64,000 nucleotides of DNA from Caldicoprobacter algeriensis (GCF_023838525.1 NZ_JAHUQD010000008.1:47118-111117), one strand, 5' to 3'. Shown: positions 43,409 to 52,453, counted from the first letter of the stretch. Numbers and translations are program-made. Notes: a model not told the origin generated them from the sequence alone.

Positions 43409-44176
43409 TTAATTTTCTAGTTGGAGTACGCTCTCAAGAACCACTTTGGGCTGTACACCTGTCTCAGTGTCAAACACCCTGATCTGCGCTCGCACCATGG
43501 AATAATTTCTATATGCAAAATTGTGATAGCGCTGTTCATTAATACCCAAAACTGTTAATCTGCTTGAATTTTCACTGGTGTCGTACACTTTAGCTTCCAT
43601 TTCTCTTCCACCGGTATTAAAACTAAACGTCACACGGTAATTACCAGAATAGCCGATCGCGTTGATAACGACCATTATCTTTTTTGTATCGTCGGGAAGC
43701 AAACCTTCTATAAAGGACTGCTCTGATCCATATATACCCATGGAATAACTATTGCCTGCTATGGATAAGCTTACAGCAGTGTCTTCCGATATTTTGTTTA
43801 GCAAGAGCACATCTTTTCCTTCAGGAGGCACGGCATACAGCATATATCCCGACTCTGCATCGGATTTATCCTTAAGGACTATACTAAACAGGTGGCAATC
43901 TTCAGAAATGTATGGTTGGCACAGCGTCTGAATGTAATAGCCAGAACTATCTTGCTCAACTTGTCCGCTGCCTTCATAATATGCAGAAAGGGCGTCCATG
44001 GACTGCAACATCTCCATTTTTGTTTGAGCAACAAAAGTAGCCTTTAGCAGCAATTCGGCTTCGTTATTATGCTTAAAAGAGAAGCCATAGGCTGTCAAAA
44101 GAGAACCCGCAATAAGCGCTAATATAAATATAGCTACCAGTATTTCTATAAATGTTAGCCCCTCCGATTTTGTCAC
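43409..44176 (-). CDS. minor prepilin (PilV/GspI-like)
   Basis: A 255-residue prepilin. The leader MTKSEG and the hydrophobic helix LTFIEILVAIFILALIAGSLLTAYGF follow the class III pattern, with Glu5. The remainder is an extracellular domain without a recognised subfamily. Start GTG 44176 overlaps the upstream gene's stop by 4 nt. Longer than normal minor pilins (150-200). Confidence 0.82.
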   Translation of the reverse strand: MTKSEGLTFIEILVAIFILALIAGSLLTAYGFSFKHNNEAELLLKATFVAQTKMEMLQSMDALSAYYEGSGQVEQDSSGYYIQTLCQPYISEDCHLFSIVLKDKSDAESGYMLYAVPPEGKDVLLLNKISEDTAVSLSIAGNSYSMGIYGSEQSFIEGLLPDDTKKIMVVINAIGYSGNYRVTFSFNTGGREMEAKVYDTSENSSRLTVLGINEQRYHNFAYRNYSMVRAQIRVFDTETGVQPKVVLESVLQLEN

Positions 44177-44655
44177 TCAATTTTCACCCTTCCTGTACCC
44201 ACCGCCACCCTAATTGTCTTTTTCTTCCCGCTGTTTACATAAAGCTCTATGGTTCCAGTTTGACTTGGAATCCCTGTAGGGGCATAGGTTAAAACTTTTA
44301 GCGCAGAATACTCACCGCTGTATGGAGAAGAAAAATTGCACTCAATGACGTTAATCCTCTCATTTAAATATTCCTTTTTATATACTCCTTCAATCGGCAT
44401 AGGGGTCCTCGGCCTTATCCTGTAATACTTTTCATTAACATGTATCTCAAAACAATAATCCATCCCTCTAGTAATGGCCAGTTGCTGGGTTAGTCGAATC
44501 TCCTGCGCAATACGCTGCGCTTCAGCCTCCAGCACCGCCTCTTCTATAGGTGGTTTGATATTGGGAGATACAACAGCCAGAATCATTCCAATGATGCTTA
44601 TTACTATAATAAACTCTATAAGAGTCAAACCGCTGTTTCCCCACATCTTCATCAT
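44173..44655 (-). CDS. minor prepilin (FimT/GspH-like)
   Basis: A 160-residue prepilin. The leader MMKMWGNSG is followed by LTLIEFIIVISIIGMILAVVSPNI; AEAQRIAQEIRLTQQLAITRGMDYCFEI is the GspH/FimT helix. The C-terminal half is beta-rich. It starts with ATG at 44655, 8 nt after the pilD stop. Confidence 0.85.
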   Translation of the reverse strand: MMKMWGNSGLTLIEFIIVISIIGMILAVVSPNIKPPIEEAVLEAEAQRIAQEIRLTQQLAITRGMDYCFEIHVNEKYYRIRPRTPMPIEGVYKKEYLNERINVIECNFSSPYSGEYSALKVLTYAPTGIPSQTGTIELYVNSGKKKTIRVAVGTGRVKIE

Positions 44656-44662
44656 CGGTTTA

Positions 44663-45421
44663 TCACCAAAAAGATAATATATACCAGTTTATGATGCTTT
44701 CCCCATAAAGCATAGCAATGAACGACCCTATAGCTATAAATGGTCCATAGGGAATGTAATCTCCCCTTCTTTTTATCTTAAAAATCAACAAAAGCAAGCT
44801 TACTACTCCTCCGATATATACCGATAATATTAGCGCAAAAACAGTAAGGCGCCAGCCCAGATATAAGCCAATGGTAGCCATAAACTTTATGTCCCCTCCG
44901 CCAATTCCTTCCTTACGGAAGACAAAAAGCGAAAAAACAGCCACCAGCAGAAGAGAGCCTGCACCTATAATAAGACCGTATAGCCCGTCTAAAAAATTTA
45001 TGCTGATCCCCATCAGGTTAAATGCAAGCCCTGTAACGCATCCTATCAATACCAACCCGTCTGGAATTATTTGATGCTCCATATCGATGAAAGCCGCCAC
45101 TATAAGTATGCAGGTCAGCAATGCGTAGTATATGGCAGCAAGGCCTATACCGTACCGCCTGTATACCAGCCAGATAAGCAGGACTGTCAGGAGCTCTACG
45201 GCAGGATAGCGCCATGATATGGGCTGGCCACAGTGCTGACATCTACCCTTTAGAAATACAAAGCTAAATACAGGAACGAGCTCCAGGGGCTTTAATTTTG
45301 TACCGCACAGCGTGCATCTAGAACCCGGGTATATTATTGATTCACCGCACGGTATCCTATATATACATACATTAAGAAAGCTACCTATTAAAAGGCCAAG
45401 TATTATGATTAGCAGATCCAT
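44663..45421 (-). CDS. pilD: prepilin peptidase/N-methyltransferase
   Basis: Membrane aspartic protease that cleaves prepilin leaders and methylates the new N-terminus. The 252 residues have two CxxC pairs near the N-terminus (CTLCGTKL and CQHCGQPI) for zinc, the catalytic Asp in AAFIDMEHQIIPD and the second in GGGDIKFMATIGLYLGW. About seven membrane helices. It lies 232 nt from the major pilin gene upstream. Confidence 0.95.
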   Translation of the reverse strand: MDLLIIILGLLIGSFLNVCIYRIPCGESIIYPGSRCTLCGTKLKPLELVPVFSFVFLKGRCQHCGQPISWRYPAVELLTVLLIWLVYRRYGIGLAAIYYALLTCILIVAAFIDMEHQIIPDGLVLIGCVTGLAFNLMGISINFLDGLYGLIIGAGSLLLVAVFSLFVFRKEGIGGGDIKFMATIGLYLGWRLTVFALILSVYIGGVVSLLLLIFKIKRRGDYIPYGPFIAIGSFIAMLYGESIINWYILSFW

Positions 45422-45488
45422 TTTGTTTCCTCTTTTATAAAAGGGATTATGATGGGGAGAACTTTGCTAAAAGCATCTAATTTATATT

Positions 45489-45522
45489 AAATTATTAAAT
45501 TACTAAATTACTAAATTACTAA
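45489..45522 (-). repeat. 8-bp AT-rich tandem repeat
   Basis: Plus-strand AAATTATT followed by three exact copies of AAATTACT and a partial AA. It lies in the 232-nt gap between the major pilin stop and pilD. There is no other feature that I can support here. Confidence 0.75.
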
Positions 45523-45653
45523 TATCTAACTTTCAGCTTCTCCCCCATCCCAATAGACTGCAAACATACTACATTCATAGTTGTGCTAAAAAGGTAAAGT
45601 CATTTTTAACACTTGAGCATTTTTTATTCAGTGCTACCTTATATTTCTTGAAC

Positions 45654-46013
45654 TCAGTCTTGATATGTAAGCTTTCCAGTTTTCTTATCATAAGTTACAC
45701 CTGTGATCGATTTCAACTCTGGCCATTCATCTAATAATTTAATATATTTGTTTTCTTCACTATCTTGAGTCAAATAAGGTTGCAAGTCAGCAAAATTGTC
45801 AACTTGAGGATATTCTCCATATTCAATATAATACATCTCAATTGCCTTTTGTATCATCTCCAAATTTGCCTTATCCACAGCCTTTTCAGCCTCATCAATC
45901 CTATTCACCACATTTGGCGTTATAAGCAATGCCAGAACGCCCAGTATGGCTATCACCACAACCAACTCAATAAGAGTAAAACCTTTCTTGTTTTTCCTAA
46001 ACCTCTTAAACAT
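45654..46013 (-). CDS. type IV major prepilin (PilA/ComGC-like)
   Basis: A 119-residue prepilin. The leader ends RKNKKG, then FTLIELVVVIAILGVLALLITP with Glu5. An amphipathic helix (ANLEMIQKAIEMYYIEYGEYP) and a short C-terminal beta region with GVTYDKKTGKLTYQD follow. It sits right after pilC with ATG and GGAGAGG. Small size favours a major pilin or ComGC-type competence pilin; there are no C-terminal cysteines. Confidence 0.9.
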   Translation of the reverse strand: MFKRFRKNKKGFTLIELVVVIAILGVLALLITPNVVNRIDEAEKAVDKANLEMIQKAIEMYYIEYGEYPQVDNFADLQPYLTQDSEENKYIKLLDEWPELKSITGVTYDKKTGKLTYQD

Positions 46014-46046
46014 ATTTCTCCTCTCCTTTCAATTTAATAAGTTTAT

Positions 46047-47255
46047 TTAACCCAAAATATTGGTCATTTGGAACATGGGCAAGGCTATGGACAGCACTAT
46101 GAATGCAACCACGCCGCCCAGCAACACTATAAGCATTGGTTCAAGTAGAGTGGTCAACCTGACTAAGCTGGCCTCCAGCTCGCCTTCGTAAAACTCTGCC
46201 GTCTTGAGAAGCATCTCATCCAGCGTTCCCGACTCCTCACCAATTTTCAGCATCTGTATCAACATGAGAGGAAACAGTTTGAGCTGTTCAAGAGGTATTG
46301 ATATACCTCCTCCCATTCTGGCCATGTCCTGCACCTGCTGCAGCCCTTTCTGCGCTACCTCGTTTCCTACAACTTTCTTGACTATGTCCAATGCCTGGAC
46401 AAGCGGGATCCCAGTCCTGAGCAGTATACCCAGCGTTGCAGAAAACCGACTTGAAATCACATAGGTTATCACAGTGCCCATTACAGGCATTTTTAGCAAA
46501 AATTCATGCCACTTTAAACGTCCTTTACCCCTTGAAAGAACTATATAAAGGATAAAAACCATCAATACGATGCATAACAATACAATCATGCCGTATCTGG
46601 TCGCAAAGTCGCTCAAAGACAGAAGCATACGCGTCGGCAGAGGAAGCGCCATATCTCCCCGGTTGAAAATGCTTATGAACGTAGGAACAACAACGGTAAG
46701 CAGGAAATACACCACCGCTACCGCTACTATGAGCACTATGACAGGATATGTCATTGCATTTTTTACCTTTTGCCTTAGCTTGTAATCCTTCTCATAGTGT
46801 TGTGCCAAGTTGTTTAAAACCACATCCAGCGTTCCGCTGGTTTCGCCGGCTTCAATCATGCTTATAAACAGAGATGGGAAGTACTGGCTTCGACGTACAA
46901 GCGCCTCGGTAAGCGTCCTGCCGGTGCGCACCTCGGCATACATCTCGGCAAATAGCCTGCGCAAAACCCTGTTGGATAGCTGTTTCGAGAGTATGTCCAG
47001 GCACCTCACTATGGGAATACCCGCCCCAAGCATAGTAGAAAACTGCTTGCACAGCACGGCAATATCCTTTGAGGCAATTTTCGTTCTGATGCTCAAGTCC
47101 TTTATATCCTTGACTTGAAGCACCTTTTCTACCTTAATAGGGTAATAATCCCTCTCTCTGAGCAGGCGGTAGACATCCATTCTGGTAGAAGCCTCAAGCG
47201 TCCCGCTGGTTGTAGCCCCTTGCATGTTTTTGGCTATGTATTTATACCTGGCAAT
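46047..47255 (-). CDS. pilC: type IV pilus platform protein PilC, probable AUU start
   Basis: Polytopic inner-membrane protein that forms the platform for PilB and PilT. Two GspF domains repeat: FSTMLGAGIPIVRCLDIL and FSATLGILLRTGIPLVQALDIV, each followed by GGGISIPLE- or RTGRTLTEAL-like sequence and EAGETSGTLD or EESGTLDEML. From the first ATG (47225) the N-terminus lacks the conserved YKYxAxxxxG strand. This strand (RYKYIAKNMQG) is in frame upstream up to an ATT at 47255, which follows AGGAAGGGG by 9 nt; a stop lies just above. ATG 47225 has no ribosome binding site. 402 residues from ATT fits the family. Confidence 0.93.
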   Translation of the reverse strand: MARYKYIAKNMQGATTSGTLEASTRMDVYRLLRERDYYPIKVEKVLQVKDIKDLSIRTKIASKDIAVLCKQFSTMLGAGIPIVRCLDILSKQLSNRVLRRLFAEMYAEVRTGRTLTEALVRRSQYFPSLFISMIEAGETSGTLDVVLNNLAQHYEKDYKLRQKVKNAMTYPVIVLIVAVAVVYFLLTVVVPTFISIFNRGDMALPLPTRMLLSLSDFATRYGMIVLLCIVLMVFILYIVLSRGKGRLKWHEFLLKMPVMGTVITYVISSRFSATLGILLRTGIPLVQALDIVKKVVGNEVAQKGLQQVQDMARMGGGISIPLEQLKLFPLMLIQMLKIGEESGTLDEMLLKTAEFYEGELEASLVRLTTLLEPMLIVLLGGVVAFIVLSIALPMFQMTNILG

Positions 47256-47302
47256 ACTATATCACCCCTTCCTCATAGGAACCCTTAGTTACAGCAACAG
47301 CA

Positions 47303-48358
47303 TTAACCGTTTATCAAAGCTTTCATGTGCTCCATATCCACCGAATAAACCAGCGCATCCTCCTTTGATATAACCCCTTTGCTATACAGCTCCAGCAACG
47401 CCTGGTCCATTGTCCTCATGCCCAACCTGGCACCCGTCTGAATGACGTTGGTTATCTGATAGGTTTTGCCTTCGCGAATCAGATTGCGTATGGCGGGCGT
47501 GACCACCATGACCTCCACAGCTGCTACCCTACCCGAGCCATCTTTCTGCGGAATAAGCTGCTGGCTGATGACCCCTTCCAGCACCGTCGATAGCTGAAAC
47601 CTGACCTGCTGTTGCTGATGCGGCGGGAAGACGTCTATGATCCTGTCTATGGTCTTGGCCGCTCCGATGGTGTGCAGTGTGGACAGCACCAGATGACCAG
47701 TCTCGGCAGCTGTAAGGGCTATGGATATGGTCTCCAGGTCCCGCATCTCTCCTATCAAGATAACATCTGGGTCCTGACGCAATACCGCTCTCAACCCTGC
47801 AGCAAAGCTCTTGGTGTCGCTGCCCACCTCCCTCTGATTGACTATGCTTTTTTGGTGTCGATGCAGATACTCTATGGGCTCCTCCAGAGTAATGATATGA
47901 ACAGCCCTTTCCATGTTTATCTTGTTAACTATTGCAGCCAAAGTGGTGGATTTGCCGCTGCCTGTAGGTCCGGTTACCAATACCAGCCCACTTTTCTTGT
48001 AGGCAAACTCCTGTACCACCGGCGGCAATCCCAGTTCCTCAAAGCTGGGAATCCTTGAGTTGACCAACCTTATGGCCAGGCTGCAACTGCCTCTCTGTTT
48101 ATACGCGTTTACGCGAAACCTGTGCACTCCTGCTATGGAAAGCGAGAAATCAATCTCACCCCTTTCCTGAAAAACCTTCCATTGCTCGTCATTCAAAAGC
48201 GCTCTTGCAAACTGCTGGGTTTGATCGGAAGTTAAAGGCTCATCAGATATCCGCATAAGGCTTCCGTTGAGTCGAACGGCAGGAGGCATGCCGACGGATA
48301 TGTGCACATCGGAGCACTTGAGTTCAACTGCTTTCCTGAGTATGTCGTATATATCCAT
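47303..48358 (-). CDS. pilT: type IV pilus retraction ATPase PilT
   Basis: Hexameric ATPase that drives pilus disassembly (twitching motility). MDIYDILRKAVELKCSDVHISVGMPPAVRLNG marks the N-terminal domain; Walker A GPTGSGKSTTLAAIVNKI, the Asp box VILIGEMRDLETISIALTAAETGHLVLSTLHT and AIRNLIREGKTYQI follow. ATG 48358 has GGAAGGGG upstream and gives 351 residues, the standard length. The frame is open to 48472, overlapping the end of pilB. Confidence 0.96.
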   Translation of the reverse strand: MDIYDILRKAVELKCSDVHISVGMPPAVRLNGSLMRISDEPLTSDQTQQFARALLNDEQWKVFQERGEIDFSLSIAGVHRFRVNAYKQRGSCSLAIRLVNSRIPSFEELGLPPVVQEFAYKKSGLVLVTGPTGSGKSTTLAAIVNKINMERAVHIITLEEPIEYLHRHQKSIVNQREVGSDTKSFAAGLRAVLRQDPDVILIGEMRDLETISIALTAAETGHLVLSTLHTIGAAKTIDRIIDVFPPHQQQQVRFQLSTVLEGVISQQLIPQKDGSGRVAAVEVMVVTPAIRNLIREGKTYQITNVIQTGARLGMRTMDQALLELYSKGVISKEDALVYSVDMEHMKALING

Positions 48359-48431
48359 AAGTCCATGTACCCCTTCCGTGGCGTTTCTAGAAGCTAATGG
48401 TACAGATGATGAGGTGCCAAAAACCATTGTG

Positions 48432-50126
48432 TCAGCCATCCTGGCTATAAGATACGCGTATAACCTCATCAACCGTCGTCAAGCCTTTAAGCATCAGCTT
48501 TATGCACTCATCCTTCAAAGTGCTCATTCCCATTTTTATGGACAGATCTCTGATTTCGTCAATTGAGGCCTTTTGTGTTATCAGCTGGCGATGTGCTTTT
48601 GACACCACGAGAATCTCATGAGCGGGTATCCGTCCTCTGTACCCAGTATAGTTGCAAGCACTGCACCCTTCCCCTTTGTACAGCGTCATCCCAGACAAGC
48701 TATTAAGCCCCAATGCAGCCAGTTGATGGGGTTCAATATCATGGGGAACCCTACAGTTGCTGCACACCCTTCTCAAAAGCCTCTGGGATATAACCCCCAC
48801 AAGAGAAGCGGATATAAGATAGGGCTCTATGCCCATGTCCATTAACCTAGAAATTGCGCTGACGGCGTCATTGGTATGCAGCGTGCTCAGCACCAGATGC
48901 CCGGTAATGGCCGAACGAATAGCAATCTCGGCGGTTTCACTGTCGCGAATCTCTCCAACCATAATTATATCAGGATCCTGGCGAACGATAGAGCGAAGGC
49001 CTGTGGCAAAGGTCAAACCCGCTTTTGGGTTAACCTGAATCTGGTTTATCCCCTCCATACGGTATTCCACCGGGTCCTCTATAGTTATGATGTTTACCGA
49101 TTCATCGTTAAGCTCATTTAGCATGGCATAAAGTGTGGTTGATTTACCGCTGCCGGTTGGGCCTGTAACAAGTATGATGCCGTGTGGATTTTTGAGCAGC
49201 TGGTCAAACTTCTCCAGATTCTCCTCTGTAAATCCTAATTTTTCCCTAGAAAGAAGAAAATTGGTTTGATCCAAAATCCTCAAAACTACCTTTTCGCCGT
49301 GAATAGTAGGCATGGTAGAGATCCGCACATCTATGTCCCTCTCGGAGACGCGCATATCCACGCGACCATCCTGCGGAAGCCTTCTTTCAGCGATGTCCAT
49401 ATTGCCCATGATCTTTATGCGAGTAACCAAAGCCGGATGGACATATTTGGGTATGGTGAGTATTTTCTGCAGCATCCCATCAATTCGAAATCTAATCCGT
49501 GTCTCGTTATCCAGCGGTTCGACGTGGATATCGCTGGCCTCCATGTTGACTGCCTGCTGGATAATGGAATTCACCAGCCTTACCACCGGAGCATTACTGA
49601 CATCATCATCCAGCGGGCTGTTTTGTACTTCCTGTGCAAGCTGCTCCAGCTTTACCTCTTTTGTGTAATCCTGAACAGCTCGTTCGGCATACTCCATGCT
49701 GTACAGCCTGTGCACGGCATTCTTGATGGCTTCACCAAACGAAATGACTGGCACCACATCCATCCTGGATACGCGCTTTACATCATCAATGGCCGCAAAA
49801 TCCAGCGGATCCTCCATGGCTATGTACAGCTTTCCATCTTCCAGCTTTATAGGGATAAGGGAATGCCTTTTTGCAAGAATGAAGGGGACATATTCGGTAA
49901 GCTTTGGGTCCAACGCTACTTTGTTCAAATCGACAAATGGAATGCCCAGCTGTTCCTGTAAAACTTCGGCCATCTTGGCCTCTGAAATCAAATTTTGAGA
50001 GATGAGTATTTCACCCAGCTTTTTACCGGTGGACTTTTGCATAGCAAGCGCATTTTTTAGCTGCTCCTGCGTTATTATGCCTTTTTCAAGTAGCAACTCT
50101 CCCAGCCTTTTTCTGTAAACCCCCAT
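48432..50126 (-). CDS. pilB: type IV pilus assembly ATPase PilB
   Basis: Extension ATPase. GspE N-terminal domain (KRLGELLLEKGIITQEQLKNAL), Walker A GPTGSGKSTTLYAML, Asp box DIIMVGEIRDSETAEIAIRSAITGHLVLSTLHTNDA, and a four-cysteine zinc site (CSNC near VPHDIEPHQL, then CSACNYTGYRGR). ATG 50126 has AGGTGG at about 9 nt, leaving 564 residues. First gene of the pilus operon. Confidence 0.97.
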   Translation of the reverse strand: MGVYRKRLGELLLEKGIITQEQLKNALAMQKSTGKKLGEILISQNLISEAKMAEVLQEQLGIPFVDLNKVALDPKLTEYVPFILAKRHSLIPIKLEDGKLYIAMEDPLDFAAIDDVKRVSRMDVVPVISFGEAIKNAVHRLYSMEYAERAVQDYTKEVKLEQLAQEVQNSPLDDDVSNAPVVRLVNSIIQQAVNMEASDIHVEPLDNETRIRFRIDGMLQKILTIPKYVHPALVTRIKIMGNMDIAERRLPQDGRVDMRVSERDIDVRISTMPTIHGEKVVLRILDQTNFLLSREKLGFTEENLEKFDQLLKNPHGIILVTGPTGSGKSTTLYAMLNELNDESVNIITIEDPVEYRMEGINQIQVNPKAGLTFATGLRSIVRQDPDIIMVGEIRDSETAEIAIRSAITGHLVLSTLHTNDAVSAISRLMDMGIEPYLISASLVGVISQRLLRRVCSNCRVPHDIEPHQLAALGLNSLSGMTLYKGEGCSACNYTGYRGRIPAHEILVVSKAHRQLITQKASIDEIRDLSIKMGMSTLKDECIKLMLKGLTTVDEVIRVSYSQDG

Positions 50127-50226
50127 AAACCGTTCCACCTAAATATTAATAGTAAATAAGTCTCAAAATATAGTAAATCTTCCCTATATATATTTGTACT
50201 TAAATTATATACCGCAAATTGTCATT

Positions 50227-51084
50227 TTACAACAATAATTTATTTTTATCGTTTCTCAAAATGCTGATGGCTTCATCGTAATCCATCTTCACACCGGTCC
50301 AAATATCGATTGCTTTTATGGCCTGGCCCACCAGCATATCAAGGCCGTTTATTGTAAGGGACCCGGCCTGCCGCGCCTTTCTCAAAAAAGCGGTTTCAAC
50401 AGGGTTGTAGATGATATCCACAACGGTCATGCTGGGTGAAAAATCATAATCTTCTATGGGCATGATGTGAGTGTGAGGCCACATGCCCAGCGGCGTGGTG
50501 TTAACCACCAGGTCGGGGTGTATATCCCTTATATTCTCTTGAGCAATGCAATTCAAACAAACGCCTGGAAAAAATCGCTCCAGGTGCTTGATGAGTTCAG
50601 AAGCCCTTTCCCTAGTCCGATTGTGAATATAAAGCTTCCTTACGCCTTCTTTGAGCAGATATACGCATATTGCCCTTGCCGAGCCACCTGCCCCCAGCAC
50701 CAGTACAACTTTATCCTTAAGCACTATTCCCCGGCGCTTGAGAGAATCTACAAAACCCATCCCGTCGGTGTTGTAACCTATAAGCTTCCCATTTTCTACT
50801 TTCACAGTGTTTACCGCTCCGATAATTGCAGCTTCGGTATCTAGCGCATCCAAAAACCAGATGATTCTTTCTTTATGCGGAATGGTCACATTAAACCCTC
50901 TGAATGACAGCGTTTTGAGCGCCTCTACCGCCCTGGCAATATCATCAGGGGCGATATCGAAGGCCAGGTACACATAATCAAGCCCATATTTTTCGTACAG
51001 GGCATTGTGCAGTTTGGGCGACAGCGAATGCTCTACCGGATGGCCGATGAGCCCCACCAGCTTTGTGTGCGGAGATATGTTCAT
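50227..51084 (-). CDS. aroE: shikimate dehydrogenase
   Basis: NADPH-dependent reduction of dehydroshikimate. The 285 residues show the substrate motif HPVEHSLSPKLHN and NVTIPHKE with the catalytic Lys, the NADP loop LGAGGSARAICVYL, VNTTPLGMWPHT, and the C-terminal TINGLDMLVGQA. It overlaps yqeG by 4 nt and lies after it, in a standalone pair. Confidence 0.97.
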   Translation of the reverse strand: MNISPHTKLVGLIGHPVEHSLSPKLHNALYEKYGLDYVYLAFDIAPDDIARAVEALKTLSFRGFNVTIPHKERIIWFLDALDTEAAIIGAVNTVKVENGKLIGYNTDGMGFVDSLKRRGIVLKDKVVLVLGAGGSARAICVYLLKEGVRKLYIHNRTRERASELIKHLERFFPGVCLNCIAQENIRDIHPDLVVNTTPLGMWPHTHIMPIEDYDFSPSMTVVDIIYNPVETAFLRKARQAGSLTINGLDMLVGQAIKAIDIWTGVKMDYDEAISILRNDKNKLLL

Positions 51085-51572
51085 GGCTTCCTCCTCTTTG
51101 CAACAGTTTTTTCCAGAAACCTCATGACCCTGGTTCCTATAAACTCCTTCTTTGATATAGGCTCAACCAGAATGGTGTAGAGGTTGAGCCTGTTTCCCCC
51201 AAGGATATCGGTAAAAATCTGATCGCCTATTACTGCGGTATTATGTTGATTGCCATCTAACTTCACCATAGCACTTTTAAAAGCCCGAGACAGGGGCTTG
51301 CCTCTTTTGGGAGCGACCAGCATTCCGAATTTTGAGGCAAAATAGCGTATTCTTTTGAAGCTGCTGTTAGATACAATGCAGAACTTAAAACCCATCTCGT
51401 GGCCGGCCTTAACCCACTGATAAACCTCAGGAATAATCTGGTCTTCGCCCCAGGGAATCAGAGTATTATCCAGGTCTATGATTATATTGAAAATTCCCCG
51501 TCTTATTAACTCCTCCAGCCTTACATTGCAAACACACTCTACCATCTGATCAGGTTTAAGCCTTCTAAACAT
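51081..51572 (-). CDS. yqeG: HAD-superfamily phosphatase YqeG
   Basis: A 163-residue member of the YqeG subfamily. IIDLDNTLIPWGEDQ gives the catalytic DxDNT; SNSSFKRIRYFASKFG is the second motif, KPLSRAFK the third Lys region and AVIGDQIFTDILGGNRL the acidic fourth. The phosphatase substrate is not certain (phosphatidylglycerophosphate has been suggested for related proteins). ATG 51572 follows AAGGGA. It is coupled to aroE. Confidence 0.9.
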   Translation of the reverse strand: MFRRLKPDQMVECVCNVRLEELIRRGIFNIIIDLDNTLIPWGEDQIIPEVYQWVKAGHEMGFKFCIVSNSSFKRIRYFASKFGMLVAPKRGKPLSRAFKSAMVKLDGNQHNTAVIGDQIFTDILGGNRLNLYTILVEPISKKEFIGTRVMRFLEKTVAKRRKP

Positions 51573-51642
51573 CCCAATCCCTTCTAAAATAGTATCATGG
51601 CCCATATATCCGATAGCAAAACCGTACTTTATAATGTAATAT

Positions 51643-51682
51643 TAATAAAAAAGTTAAAAGGCTGTCAACTTGAATGACAGCC
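51643..51682 (-). terminator. intrinsic terminator after sigK
   Basis: On the minus strand GGCTGTCA and TGACAGCC form an 8-bp stem with a 7-nt loop, followed by TTTTAACTTTTTTATT. The hairpin includes the last sense codons and stop of sigK. Confidence 0.9.
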
Positions 51683-52384
51683 CCCAACACCAAATTCCTT
51701 GCTCAGTTTCGATAAAGCCCTTTTCTCAATCCTGGATACGTACGACCTTGAAATGCCTAGCATCTGGGCTATTTCCCTCTGCGTTCTGTGTTTACCGTTG
51801 AGCAGGCCATATCTCATTTCAATGACCATTCTCTCTCTCTTTTTCAATACCGCATTCATCTTCTTGTACAGGTTTCTGATCTGCATTTTTAGTTCAACCT
51901 CGTCTATCACCGAATCAGGATCAGTACCCAGGACATCCATAAGCGATATTTCATTTCCCTCTTTGTCCATGCCTATGGGTTCTTGAAGCGATACCTCTCC
52001 CTTTGTCTTTTTATCCGCACGGATAGCCATAAGAATTTCGTTTTCAATGCAGCGGGCTGCATAGGTGGCAAGCCTGGTCTTCTTGCTTGAATCGAAAGTG
52101 GATATGGCTTTTATGAGTCCAATGGTTCCTATCGAGATGAGGTCATCCACATCCTTGCTAGAATTGCTGTATTTCTTTACAATATGCGCTACCAATCTGA
52201 GATTGTGTTCTATGAGAATATTTCTGGCCTTCTCATCTCCATCTTCCATAAATTTTTTCAGATAATATTCCTCTTCCTCAGGGCTTAATGGCCGGGGAAA
52301 AGAACCGCCACCCGATATGTGGGATACAAGCAGATAGGCATAACGTAACAGATAAAGTAGACCCCCAATGAGGGATAACACCAT
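51665..52384 (-). CDS. sigK: sporulation sigma factor SigK
   Basis: Late mother-cell sigma factor. The 239 residues start with a pro-sequence (MVLSLIGGLLYLLRYAYLLV) that membrane proteolysis would remove, followed by region 1.2-2 (LSPEEEEYYLKKFMEDGDEKARNILIEHNLRLVAHIVKKY, DDLISIGTIGLIKAISTFD) and region 4 (RTQREIAQMLGISRSYVSRIEKRALSKL). The gene is continuous, so no skin-type element interrupts it. The pro-sequence implies processing by a SpoIVFB-type protease, not seen in this window. Confidence 0.95.
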   Translation of the reverse strand: MVLSLIGGLLYLLRYAYLLVSHISGGGSFPRPLSPEEEEYYLKKFMEDGDEKARNILIEHNLRLVAHIVKKYSNSSKDVDDLISIGTIGLIKAISTFDSSKKTRLATYAARCIENEILMAIRADKKTKGEVSLQEPIGMDKEGNEISLMDVLGTDPDSVIDEVELKMQIRNLYKKMNAVLKKRERMVIEMRYGLLNGKHRTQREIAQMLGISRSYVSRIEKRALSKLSKEFGVGGCHSS

Positions 52385-52400
52385 ATAACACCCCCTGAAA

Positions 52401-52453
52401 TGCAGTTACACCCTCCAGAGAAAACAGGTCACCTTATATAATATGTAACTGCA
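52401..52453 (-). promoter_or_regulatory. inverted repeat in the sigK leader
   Basis: Perfect 10-nt arms TGCAGTTACA (52401-52410) and TGTAACTGCA (52444-52453) separated by 33 nt, 17 nt upstream of the sigK start. The enclosed DNA contains an AT-rich stretch followed by GGAGGG. It could be a paired regulator site or an RNA structure; no known motif was recognised. Confidence 0.45.

Noticed and set aside
51665..52384. Interruption of sigK by a skin-like element
   Set aside because: The sigK frame is continuous with all regions present.
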